The notes beneath the pieces were generated by a model. That model worked only from the letters and a program-made list of their open reading frames with translations. It was not told the origin of the DNA and did no database searches. A DNA stretch of 8,878 nt from an uncultured Planctomycetaceae bacterium (GTDB lineage Bacteria > Planctomycetota > Planctomycetia > Pirellulales > JACPPG01). The position numbers were made by a program, and so were the translations under genes. The stretch spans positions 1 to 8,878 of the forward strand of contig CAMFLN010000079.1 of the NCBI GenBank assembly GCA_945957305.1, written 5' to 3'. This document shows positions 1-6,342 of this stretch, piece after piece (within the stretch, counting starts at the first letter, position 1; every line of letters begins with the position of its first letter).

Positions 1-72
1 GTGGGTGCCTGCCGCAAACTTAGAGCGAATTGTCGTAAGCGACCTTCAAACTGCCGTCAACGATTTACGCGC

Positions 73-77
73 AAGGA
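73..77 (+). promoter_or_regulatory. ribosome binding site deciding the start at 85
   Basis: AAGGA lies 7 bases before the ATG at 85. It favours this start over the in-frame GTG at the window edge, which would put 28 basic residues ahead of the signal peptide. Confidence 0.6.
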
Positions 78-84
78 ATCGAAT

Positions 85-648
85 ATGAAATCGTCATTCA
101 TCGCCGTCGTTTGTGCGGTTAGTCTGTTATGGGGATCCACAGATGTGTTTGCCGCGGACGTTGGAATCGTCGCATGTGGCAGCGACGACCAGCCTGACGT
201 CGCAGCGCCGGCCGAAGCGAAGCCGCTCGATCAGGCCCAGCTCGAAAAGAAATTTGCCGAAACTATGTCCGGCGCGACCCTTATCGGGACGTTTACCGTA
301 ACTGGCCAAACTGAACAGAAGCTAAACGAAGAAAAGTACACCATCGAAAGCTGCAAGAAGCTCAAGTCGGGCAAGTGGCAGTTCAAATCCCGCATCCAGT
401 ACGGCGGCAAGGACCTGACCGTCCCCTTGGCCCTCGACGTGATGTGGGCCGGCGATACGCCGGTCATTACGCTCACCGACCTGCCCGTGCCGGGCTTTGG
501 TACATTCACGGCGCGGGTGCTGATCTTCCGCGATGAATACGCCGGCACCTGGAGCGGCGCCGATCATGGCGGCCATCTCTTTGGCCGCATCGAACGGAAT
601 AAAGAATCTTCCGACGCCAAACCGGCGGAAAAGAGCGCGGAAAAGTAG
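85..648 (+). CDS. small exported protein of unknown function
   Basis: Predicted 187-residue exported protein; I do not recognise a named family. The frame is open from the window start, but ATG at 85 is chosen because AAGGA at 73-77 lies 7 bases upstream and because the product then begins with a clean signal peptide: Lys2, hydrophobic core about residues 5-16, likely cleavage after Val-Phe-Ala (residue 23). A low-complexity acidic/Ala/Pro linker (about 33-50) follows, then a compact domain (about 55-172). That domain is rich in alternating hydrophobic and polar residues, suggesting beta strands, and ends in a Gly/His-rich stretch (TWSGADHGGHLFGRIE, 155-170). The tail is charged, Lys/Glu/Ala-rich. 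Visible folding suggests a small beta-sheet protein outside the cytoplasm. It converges on rsmE and shows no functional tie to it. The gene call is confident; the function is unknown. Confidence 0.85.
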   Translation: MKSSFIAVVCAVSLLWGSTDVFAADVGIVACGSDDQPDVAAPAEAKPLDQAQLEKKFAETMSGATLIGTFTVTGQTEQKLNEEKYTIESCKKLKSGKWQFKSRIQYGGKDLTVPLALDVMWAGDTPVITLTDLPVPGFGTFTARVLIFRDEYAGTWSGADHGGHLFGRIERNKESSDAKPAEKSAEK

Positions 649-660
649 TGCCGCGCGGCA
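649..660. terminator. perfect 12-base palindrome between convergent genes, possible weak terminator
   Basis: TGCCGCGCGGCA is self-complementary and starts immediately after the TAG of the exported-protein gene. The gap to the convergent rsmE stop is only 37 bases. A second short hairpin (CGCCC at 680-684 pairing with GGGCG at 691-695) overlaps the rsmE stop. Neither has a clear T tract, so intrinsic termination is only a suggestion. Confidence 0.25.
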
Positions 661-685
661 AATCGTTGTGCCCTGAGCGCGCCCC

Positions 686-1417
686 TTAGCGGGCGATGCC
701 GGCAAAGAGCGCCGCGGCTGAAGCCAACAGCGTGGCCGCCGTTTCGACGCGCAGAATGCAGGGGCCCAGGCTTACCGCGGTCCAGCCGGACGCGATCGCC
801 TGCGCAACTTCCTCGTCAGTGAGTCCCCCTTCAGGCCCGACGGCGGTGACAAACCCAGCCGCCGAGGTTGCGGCCGACTCGCGTAAGATGTCACCCAAAG
901 TAGGCGAAGTGCCGGGATGCGCCAGCCATCGTTGCGCCGCGGCGTCCGCGCTCCGCACGAAATCGTGCCACTGTTGCGGAGCGTGAATCTCCATCAAACG
1001 ATTGCGGCCGCATTGCTTGGCCGCTTCAATGACGGTCCGCCGCAGGCGATCACGCGCGGCGTCTCCGGCTTGCGCGACCGTGTGCGCGGTCGAAAGCGGG
1101 ACCAGGTGCTGCACTCCCAACTCGACGAGCTTTTCGATCAGCCACCGCTGGCGGTCTCCCTTGGGGAGCGGCACGCCCACGGTAACCGGCACGGCGAGCT
1201 CGCGCTCGATCGGGTCGTGCGCCAGCACTGCCAGCTTGACGTGCGACCGCTCGATCTTGGTAACCTCGGCGGCGTACTCTCCCCCCCGCCCGTCGAACAG
1301 GGTGACCTGCGCCCCGGCTTTGGCGCGCATGACATGCGTTAAATGATGGGATTCGGCCGCTTCGAGCAGGGCTTCGGAGCCGGTAATCGGGGTTTCGACA
1401 AAGTACCGTTGCGTCAT
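686..1417 (-). CDS. rsmE: 16S rRNA (uracil-1498-N3)-methyltransferase RsmE
   Basis: Member of the SPOUT-class RsmE family, which uses S-adenosylmethionine to methylate N3 of U1498 in 16S rRNA of the small ribosomal subunit. The 243-residue product has the usual family length. The N-terminal PUA-like part begins MTQRYFVE, followed by HHLTHVMRAKAG (24-35) and a FDGRGGEY turn (41-48). The C-terminal trefoil-knot domain shows LPKGDR (84-89), EAAKQCGRN (131-139), the AdoMet-loop signature GPEGGLTDEE (194-203), and the knot motif LGPCILRVETAA (217-228). Family members usually have Arg where this one has Cys220. I chose ATG at 1417 because homologs start with this Arg-Tyr-Phe-Val motif. An in-frame ATG at 1483 adds 22 residues and has a GGGAG five bases upstream, so that longer start remains possible. 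The reading frame stays open through the divergent gene, but that extension is an antisense shadow. Confidence 0.93.
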   Translation of the reverse strand: MTQRYFVETPITGSEALLEAAESHHLTHVMRAKAGAQVTLFDGRGGEYAAEVTKIERSHVKLAVLAHDPIERELAVPVTVGVPLPKGDRQRWLIEKLVELGVQHLVPLSTAHTVAQAGDAARDRLRRTVIEAAKQCGRNRLMEIHAPQQWHDFVRSADAAAQRWLAHPGTSPTLGDILRESAATSAAGFVTAVGPEGGLTDEEVAQAIASGWTAVSLGPCILRVETAATLLASAAALFAGIAR

Positions 1418-1488
1418 GCCGCTGTCGCCGAAGGTTGCATCAAGTCTCGCGCAGGATTCTACCGAAATTGGATGAGTCGCCATATTGG

Positions 1489-1493
1489 CTCCC
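1489..1493 (-). promoter_or_regulatory. candidate ribosome binding site for an alternative, longer rsmE start
   Basis: On the minus strand GGGAG lies 5 bases before the ATG at 1483. The ATG at 1417, preferred on family grounds, has no clear Shine-Dalgarno sequence. If 1483 is used, RsmE gains 22 residues not expected in the family. Confidence 0.35.
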
Positions 1494-1574
1494 GGCAGAG
1501 TCCCTGCGCCAGCAGCTAGCAGGAATTTGCCCTCCGCAGTTCGCCCCGACACAAACAGGAAGTGAGTGCCGGCC

Positions 1575-2405
1575 ATGTACCTTGCCCATTGGGGTTTGCA
1601 CGACGCGCCGTTTCGCAGCACGCTCGATCCGCGTAGCTTCTTCGAAAGCCCGACGCACGAAGAAGCCCTGGCGCGACTGCATTTCCTGATCGACGGCGGC
1701 AGGCGTGCGGGCTTATTGCTGGGGGGCCCGGGCAGCGGCAAGTCTTTGCTGCTGGAAGTTTTCGCCCGCATGCTCGCTCCGCACGGTTGGGACGTAGCAC
1801 GCATCGGGCTGGTCGGCTTGGACAAAATGGAGTTCTTGCACCGCCTGGCCGGCGCATGGGGCCTGTTCCCCGCAGCCACGGCCTCGCCTGCCGAATTGTG
1901 GCGGTTGCTCCTCGATCGGCTGGCAGCGCAGCACGTGGAGCAGCGCAAATGCCTGGTGCTGCTCGACGATTGCGACGAGGCCGAGGCGCAAGTGTTGTGC
2001 CAGGCGTTGCGGTTGGCACAAACCGACGTAGGGCATCAAGCCGCGGTCACACTGGTCCTTTCGGCCCGCACTTCGCAAGTGTCGCGGCTCGGCGAACGAT
2101 TGCTCGAGGTCGCCGATTTGCGCATCGACCTGAATCCGTGGGGACGCGACGACACGCAGCGCTTTCTGGAGAATGCCCTGGCCCGCTCCGGCCGCACGGC
2201 GCCGACTTTCAACGCCGAGGCGATTTCGCTGCTGGCCGAAATTTCGCAAGGTGTGCCGCGGAATGTCGTGCAACTTGCGGATCTCGCACTGATCGCGGCC
2301 GCGGGACGCGAACTGCGCGAGGTCGACGCCGCCACGGTCGAATCGGTCTTTGCCGAGTTGGGGGTCGTCCAACAATTCGACCAGCAATTTGTCAATTTGC
2401 GCTAA
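1575..2405 (+). CDS. ExeA/GspA-like AAA ATPase
   Basis: Predicted 276-residue ATPase of the ExeA/GspA type, a family that energises or organises envelope assemblies such as type II secretion. It begins with the family hallmark: a MYLAHWGL-x4-PF start, then DPR-x-FF-x-SP-x-HEEAL. Walker A is GGPGSGKS (residues 50-57), Walker B is CLVLLDD (about 126-132), a strand resembling sensor 1 is VTLVLSAR, and GVPRNVVQLADLAL near the C terminus fits the arginine-containing sensor-2 region. ATG at 1575 matches the family start; a GTG at 1566 is in frame, only 3 bases after AGGAAG (1557-1562). Full-length ExeA is about twice as long and has a periplasmic peptidoglycan-binding domain. This protein has no membrane segment and ends after the ATPase domain, so it is probably a soluble cytoplasmic ATPase. 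No other secretion gene is adjacent, so its partner is unknown. Its stop overlaps that of the convergent DinB-like gene. Confidence 0.85.
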   Translation: MYLAHWGLHDAPFRSTLDPRSFFESPTHEEALARLHFLIDGGRRAGLLLGGPGSGKSLLLEVFARMLAPHGWDVARIGLVGLDKMEFLHRLAGAWGLFPAATASPAELWRLLLDRLAAQHVEQRKCLVLLDDCDEAEAQVLCQALRLAQTDVGHQAAVTLVLSARTSQVSRLGERLLEVADLRIDLNPWGRDDTQRFLENALARSGRTAPTFNAEAISLLAEISQGVPRNVVQLADLALIAAAGRELREVDAATVESVFAELGVVQQFDQQFVNLR

Positions 2406-2866
2406 GCCGCCGGTGCGGCTTTCAAGATCGCGATCTGCCCGGCATGGTACAGGTCGTGATGGATGATTGCATGCAGCAACTCTTCCAGGCCTCGTGTGCC
2501 TTCGCCGGGCGTGCCGGCGAGCTGCTCAGGGCTCAGCGACGAGACGGCCGATTCCAGCTCTTGCTGGCGGGCGTTCATCCGCTCGATCGTTAAACGCCAG
2601 GCCGATTCGCTCGTGTCGGTGAGTGGAGGCCAATCTTCCTCGGCGGATAACTTGTGCCCGGGCCCCGTCAAACGCCGACGGACTTCGTCTTTCCAAGCGG
2701 TCATGTGCAAGCATAATTGCCAGATGCTGTGCGCGCCCGCCGCAGGTCGCGCGGCCGCTTGGGCCGCAGTGACCGCAGACAGTAACTCGGCCACCGCCGG
2801 ACCATGCCAGGCAGGTCCGTAGTACGCCTTGTGCAGTAGTTGTGTGATTTGCGCGGCCCTGCTCAT
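2402..2866 (-). CDS. DinB/YfiT-superfamily putative metalloprotein
   Basis: Predicted 154-residue, mostly alpha-helical protein of the DinB/YfiT four-helix-bundle superfamily. This superfamily includes damage-inducible proteins and thiol-dependent transferases, and is unrelated to the DinB DNA polymerase. The expected metal-binding His triad is visible: His54 in WQLCLHMTAWKDE, where the following Trp is also typical, and His137 and His141 in the C-terminal HHDLYHAGQIAILK motif. Length is typical for the family. ATG at 2866 is the first Met of the frame and allows the N-terminal helix (RAAQITQLLHKAY). No strong Shine-Dalgarno sequence precedes it. The gene is divergent from the signal peptidase pair and convergent with the ATPase gene, sharing CTAA at 2402-2405 as overlapping stop codons. 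Substrate and thiol cofactor cannot be read from the sequence. The superfamily call is confident; the biochemical role is unknown. Confidence 0.85.
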   Translation of the reverse strand: MSRAAQITQLLHKAYYGPAWHGPAVAELLSAVTAAQAAARPAAGAHSIWQLCLHMTAWKDEVRRRLTGPGHKLSAEEDWPPLTDTSESAWRLTIERMNARQQELESAVSSLSPEQLAGTPGEGTRGLEELLHAIIHHDLYHAGQIAILKAAPAA

Positions 2867-2886
2867 CGGTCGTTCTCGCAGATTTG

Positions 2887-2894
2887 TTTATACT
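2887..2894. promoter_or_regulatory. candidate shared divergent -10 element
   Basis: The core TTTATACT reads as TATACT on the plus strand (2889-2894), towards the signal peptidase genes, and as TATAAA on the minus strand (2892-2887), towards the DinB-like gene. Both are near-consensus sigma-70-type -10 hexamers. Convincing -35 boxes at 16-18 bases are not visible on either side. It is the only AT-rich patch in the 73-base divergent gap. Confidence 0.35.
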
Positions 2895-2907
2895 CACAGA
2901 CAGTGCG

Positions 2908-2930
2908 TTTACAGACGATCTTTGCAGACG
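2908..2930 (+). repeat. imperfect 10-base direct repeat in the leader of the signal peptidase run
   Basis: TTTACAGACG (2908-2917) and TTTGCAGACG (2921-2930) match at 9 of 10 bases with 13-base periodicity. A third CAGAC lies at 2897-2901. They sit between the candidate -10 and the ATG at 2940. This could be an operator-like site or chance. Confidence 0.3.
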
Positions 2931-2939
2931 CGTGTCGTG

Positions 2940-4421
2940 ATGTCGACAATCGAAACCGCTGATCGCGCAGCCGGGCTGCAGCCGCAGCGACCTTACTCCG
3001 TGGCGTCCTGTCAAGTTCCACCCACAGTGCCTGCGGCGCGGAAGCCCAGTTTCGGCCGTGGGGGGATTGAGGCCACGGTCACGCTTCTGCTTACGCTCCT
3101 GATTATCCGGACGTGGTTCTTGCAAGCCTTCTACGTCGACGGCGGATCGATGGCGCCGACGCTCTTGGCCCGTCATCTTGCTGTTGATTGTCCCACTTGC
3201 AGTTATCGCTTTGCCGCAGGCATTGAAAATCAGGCAACCGACGGCCGGCCAGCAAACTGTCCGCTGTGCGGCAGTGGCGAGGCAATACTCGAGATCGCGA
3301 ACCAGCGCGCGCCGGACACAGTGCTGGTCGATAAAACCACGTTTCTCTTTCGCGCGCCGCGACGCTGGGAGGTGGTGTCGCTGCGGGCGCCGCACGAAGC
3401 TGGCAAATTGTGCGTGAAACGCGTCGTGGGGCTACCTGGCGAGCACATTTCGATCCGAGATGGTGACGTTTACGTCGCTGGCCAGATTGTTCGCAAGACA
3501 CTTGACCAGCAGCGAGCGACGGCCATTCCGATTTACGATGATCGCTATCGCCGTCCGGAGAATTCTGGTCCGGCGAGTTGGCAATCGACCGCTCAATCCG
3601 GCTGGCGAACCGAGCCAGAGGGGTATTCCTGGCATCCACCGGCCGAGTCCACGCAAGAAGTCGCGCCGGGTTCATTTCCCGCAGCGGCGCTGGTCTATCA
3701 TCATTGGCGACGTGATGGAGCCAACCATGATTGGCGAGAATCACCGATCGATGACTCCTATGGCTATAACCAGACGTTGCCGATTCGCGAACTGCATAAC
3801 GTGCGTGACCTGCTGCTTTCGTTCCGCATGCGGAGCAGCGACCGAGGACAGTTGTTTCTTCGAGCGTCCGACGGCGTGCAAGAGCTTGTCGCCACGCTCA
3901 GCGATTCTGGCGAGGCTTCGCTCGCTTGTGACGGTCAGCCGGTCGCTGGTGGCGCCCTCCGTTCACCTCTTGGGCGGGCGGCGCACCTGGTCGAGTTTTC
4001 GCTCATCGATCGGGCCTGCATGCTCGCGATCGACGGGGAAGTTGTTATTGATTATCCCTTAGCGGCGCGGCGAACGGACGGTGATGGCATGAGCACCCCG
4101 TTGGCGATCGCCGCCGCCGGAGGTCCGCTCGACATTAGCGAACTGTGCATCTGCCGGGACCTGTATTACGTCGACGTGCCAGCAGAACTTTCCGCGACGC
4201 CGGCCGGTGGCGAATATGTCCTCGCGGACGACGAATTCTTTGTGCTCTCGGAAAACAGCCCTCTGGGTGCGGACAGTCGCTATCAATCATTTGGTCCAGC
4301 CGTTCCCTTTAAGTTGTTTGTGGGTAAACCCTTTATAGCTGTCACTGCGTCGAGCGGCGGATGGTACACGGGGGGGGCGATTCAAGTTCCGGCACTTCGC
4401 CAAATTCGCTATATTCGGTGA
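2940..4421 (+). CDS. type I signal peptidase paralog A, with zinc-ribbon-like and LamG-like insertions and a degenerate last box
   Basis: Predicted 493-residue S26-family (LepB/SipS) signal peptidase, which would cleave signal peptides on the outer face of the inner membrane. One transmembrane segment (about 43-62) is followed by box B, GGSMAPTL, with nucleophile Ser70. Box C is TVLVDK (128-133); box D is KRVVGLPGE with general base Lys160. Between Ser and Lys lies a four-Cys insertion: C84-x2-C87 and C107-x2-C110. After Lys160 an insertion of about 260 residues carries a beta-rich, LamG/concanavalin-like segment (about 280-410), including LLLSFRMRSS, CMLAIDGEVVIDY and RDLYYVD. The last box is SENSPLGADSR (437-447), where the family norm is GDN-x3-S-x-DSR. 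The Gly443 position is usually a Ser contacting the catalytic Lys, while Asp445-Ser446-Arg447 are kept. ATG at 2940 is the nearest in-frame ATG upstream of the membrane anchor; no clear Shine-Dalgarno is present. It is first of a tandem pair. The dyad suggests activity, but the altered box makes efficiency or specificity uncertain. Confidence 0.88.
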   Translation: MSTIETADRAAGLQPQRPYSVASCQVPPTVPAARKPSFGRGGIEATVTLLLTLLIIRTWFLQAFYVDGGSMAPTLLARHLAVDCPTCSYRFAAGIENQATDGRPANCPLCGSGEAILEIANQRAPDTVLVDKTTFLFRAPRRWEVVSLRAPHEAGKLCVKRVVGLPGEHISIRDGDVYVAGQIVRKTLDQQRATAIPIYDDRYRRPENSGPASWQSTAQSGWRTEPEGYSWHPPAESTQEVAPGSFPAAALVYHHWRRDGANHDWRESPIDDSYGYNQTLPIRELHNVRDLLLSFRMRSSDRGQLFLRASDGVQELVATLSDSGEASLACDGQPVAGGALRSPLGRAAHLVEFSLIDRACMLAIDGEVVIDYPLAARRTDGDGMSTPLAIAAAGGPLDISELCICRDLYYVDVPAELSATPAGGEYVLADDEFFVLSENSPLGADSRYQSFGPAVPFKLFVGKPFIAVTASSGGWYTGGAIQVPALRQIRYIR

Positions 4422-4502
4422 CCCGCGACGAATAAATACAGGGTTGGCGGTCCGAACCGTGCGGGATTTGTGCAACTGTCGGGCAAAGAAGGCGCTTGAG
4501 TG

Positions 4503-6275
4503 ATGGCAAAATCGAAGCCGGCTGCGGCACCTGGCAAAAAACCGGCGGCTCGTACTACGGAGCCCCCAGCCCCGCCGCGCAAGGACGGCATGCGCGAGAC
4601 CGTCGAGTCGGTGGTCATCGCCTTCATCTTGGCATTTCTCTTTCGCGCGTTCGAAGCCGAAGCTTTCGTCATTCCGACCGGTTCGATGGCCCCGACGCTA
4701 ATGGGCGTTCATAAGGACCTGGAGTGTGCCAAGTGCGGCTGTCCCTTCCGCATCAGTGCCAGTGAAGAGGAAGACGAGTACGCGGAAACCTTTCGTGCGC
4801 TGATGGCCGATGGCCGACGCGATCCTGACACGCGCCGCCGCGCGGCCAACGACCTCGCAGCGCGTGACGTCGTGGGGGGTATTTGTCCGAATTGCCGCTA
4901 TCCGATGCCGATGGATCCGCAAACCGACGATGGAGGCAAGTATCCGACCTACAAAGGGGATCGGATCCTCGTGGCCAAGTTCCCCTACGATTTTTCGGAT
5001 CCTGATCGCTGGGACGTCGTGGTCTTCAAGTACCCGCAAACCGCCAACGAAAATTACATCAAACGGTGCATCGGATTGCCGAGCGAAACCGTGATCATAC
5101 ACGGCGGCAACATCTACACCCGCAAAGAGGGGCAGGACCGCACCATCGAGCGCAAGCCGGCCGACAAGGTGCAGGCCATCATGCAGGAAGTCTACAACGA
5201 CGACTATACGCAGCCGTCCTTGATCGCAGCCGGTTTACCGCCGCGCTGGCAGCCGCTCGATGCGGCCGGTGGTGGTTGGCAAACCTTGGAGGGCGCGCGC
5301 TCCTACAAAACTGACGGGAAGGGGGAAAGTTGGCTGGGCTATCAGCATCGTGTTCCTGGCTATTCCGCCTGGCAGCAATTCAATAAAGCAGGACGCTTTG
5401 CTGCTCCAGATGAGGAGATACCTCCCCGCCTGGTTAGCGACTTTTATGCTTATAACGCCGGTTGGCATCGCAACTTTCGCACCGGGCCCGAGGCCGAAGC
5501 TCAGGGCCTGCACTGGGTCGGCGATCTGATTCTCGAATGCGACGTGACCTGCGAACCCGCCGGGAGCGGGGCCGATGCCGAAGTCGTCTTGCGATTGATC
5601 AAGGGGGGACGCACCTTTGATTGCCGCCTGGACGTCGTCAATGGCAAAGCCAGCCTGGCCATTGATGGCAACGACCTGGGGGCCACGGCCGATACCGGCC
5701 TGCGCCCTGGCAAACGACATACGGTGTCGTTCGCCAATGTGGATTGCAATCTGCTGCTCTGGGTGGACGGCACTCTGGTCGAATTTGCCGGTAGCACGAA
5801 CTACGAACCGCTCGAAGTCGAGATTCCCACGACCGATGATTTGACGCCGGCGCGGATTGGGTCGCGCGGCGCAGCCGTTACGGCTGAACATGTCCGCTTG
5901 CTGCGCGATGTGTACTACATCGCCTGTCAGTACACGCCCGAGCGCCCTGTGCCCGCCATGTCCGACTACGAGATCAACGTGCCCGGGCTGCTGGCGAACC
6001 CCAGGGACTGGCCGCGTGCTTTCGCAGCGCTGCGCACCGTGGAATTTCCGCTGGCGGCGGACGAATTCATGATGTTGGGCGATAACAGCCCGCGCAGTGC
6101 GGACAGTCGATTGTGGAAGAGTCCGGACGGGCAAGCCGAGCACTTCGTGAAGCGCGACTTGCTGGTAGGCAAAGCGGTGTTCGTCTACTGGCCCCACTCC
6201 TGGGATCGAATTCCGGGGACCAGGATTCCGTTTCCCTTCTTTCCGAATATTGCTCGCATGAAATTCGTTCGTTAA
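4503..6275 (+). CDS. type I signal peptidase paralog B, with zinc-ribbon-like and LamG-like insertions
   Basis: Predicted 590-residue S26-family signal peptidase, much longer than E. coli LepB or Bacillus SipS. The N terminus is a basic Lys/Pro/Ala-rich cytoplasmic tail (1-31), then one transmembrane segment (about 34-52), implying N-in, catalytic domain out. Box B is PTGSMAPTL with Ser61; box C KGDRILVAK (151-159); box D IKRCIGLPSE with Lys187; box E the canonical GDNSPRSADSR (526-536). A four-Cys insertion lies between Ser and Lys: C75-x2-C78 (plus Cys80) and C128-x2-C131, separated by an acidic then Arg-rich linker. A roughly 330-residue insertion follows Lys187. It contains a beta-rich LamG/concanavalin-like segment (about 336-472) with HTVSFANVDCNLLLWVDG and RDVYYIA. 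ATG at 4503 is preceded by AAGAAGG at 4486-4492; a GTG immediately before it would add one residue. All catalytic boxes are intact, so this is probably the main active enzyme. It shares insertion order and motifs with the upstream paralog. Confidence 0.92.
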   Translation: MAKSKPAAAPGKKPAARTTEPPAPPRKDGMRETVESVVIAFILAFLFRAFEAEAFVIPTGSMAPTLMGVHKDLECAKCGCPFRISASEEEDEYAETFRALMADGRRDPDTRRRAANDLAARDVVGGICPNCRYPMPMDPQTDDGGKYPTYKGDRILVAKFPYDFSDPDRWDVVVFKYPQTANENYIKRCIGLPSETVIIHGGNIYTRKEGQDRTIERKPADKVQAIMQEVYNDDYTQPSLIAAGLPPRWQPLDAAGGGWQTLEGARSYKTDGKGESWLGYQHRVPGYSAWQQFNKAGRFAAPDEEIPPRLVSDFYAYNAGWHRNFRTGPEAEAQGLHWVGDLILECDVTCEPAGSGADAEVVLRLIKGGRTFDCRLDVVNGKASLAIDGNDLGATADTGLRPGKRHTVSFANVDCNLLLWVDGTLVEFAGSTNYEPLEVEIPTTDDLTPARIGSRGAAVTAEHVRLLRDVYYIACQYTPERPVPAMSDYEINVPGLLANPRDWPRAFAALRTVEFPLAADEFMMLGDNSPRSADSRLWKSPDGQAEHFVKRDLLVGKAVFVYWPHSWDRIPGTRIPFPFFPNIARMKFVR

Positions 6276-6327
6276 GCGGCGGCCATCGCTTGCTGTGCGA
6301 CAGTCGAGCGATCGCAACACCAGGGTC

Positions 6328-6334
6328 AAGGAGG
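6328..6334 (+). promoter_or_regulatory. strong ribosome binding site for lptB
   Basis: AAGGAGG lies 8 bases before the ATG at 6343. It is the best Shine-Dalgarno match I found in the window and favours the longer LptB start over the family-typical start at 6415, which has no comparable site at normal spacing. Confidence 0.75.
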
Positions 6335-6342
6335 ACCACGCC

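Noticed and set aside
166..177. Possible lipobox IVAC in the first exported protein
   Set aside because: The residues fit a loose lipobox, but two Asp and a good Val-Phe-Ala cleavage site separate the Cys from the hydrophobic core. An ordinary signal peptidase I substrate is more likely.
1418..1948. Minus-strand extension of the rsmE frame by 177 residues, through the start of the ATPase gene
   Set aside because: It lies antisense to the well-supported ATPase start and Walker A, has low-complexity Arg/Ser/Pro composition, and RsmE homologs start near 1417. It is a shadow of GC-rich coding.
2402..2866. Reading the DinB-superfamily gene as DNA polymerase IV
   Set aside because: The DinB/YfiT superfamily only shares a name with polymerase IV. 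The protein is 154 residues with a His triad and has no polymerase motifs.
2526..3395. Open minus-strand frame of 289 codons across the DinB-like gene and signal peptidase A
   Set aside because: It overlaps two supported genes in other frames, and its composition (Arg/His/Gly-rich, no motif) is that of a shadow frame.
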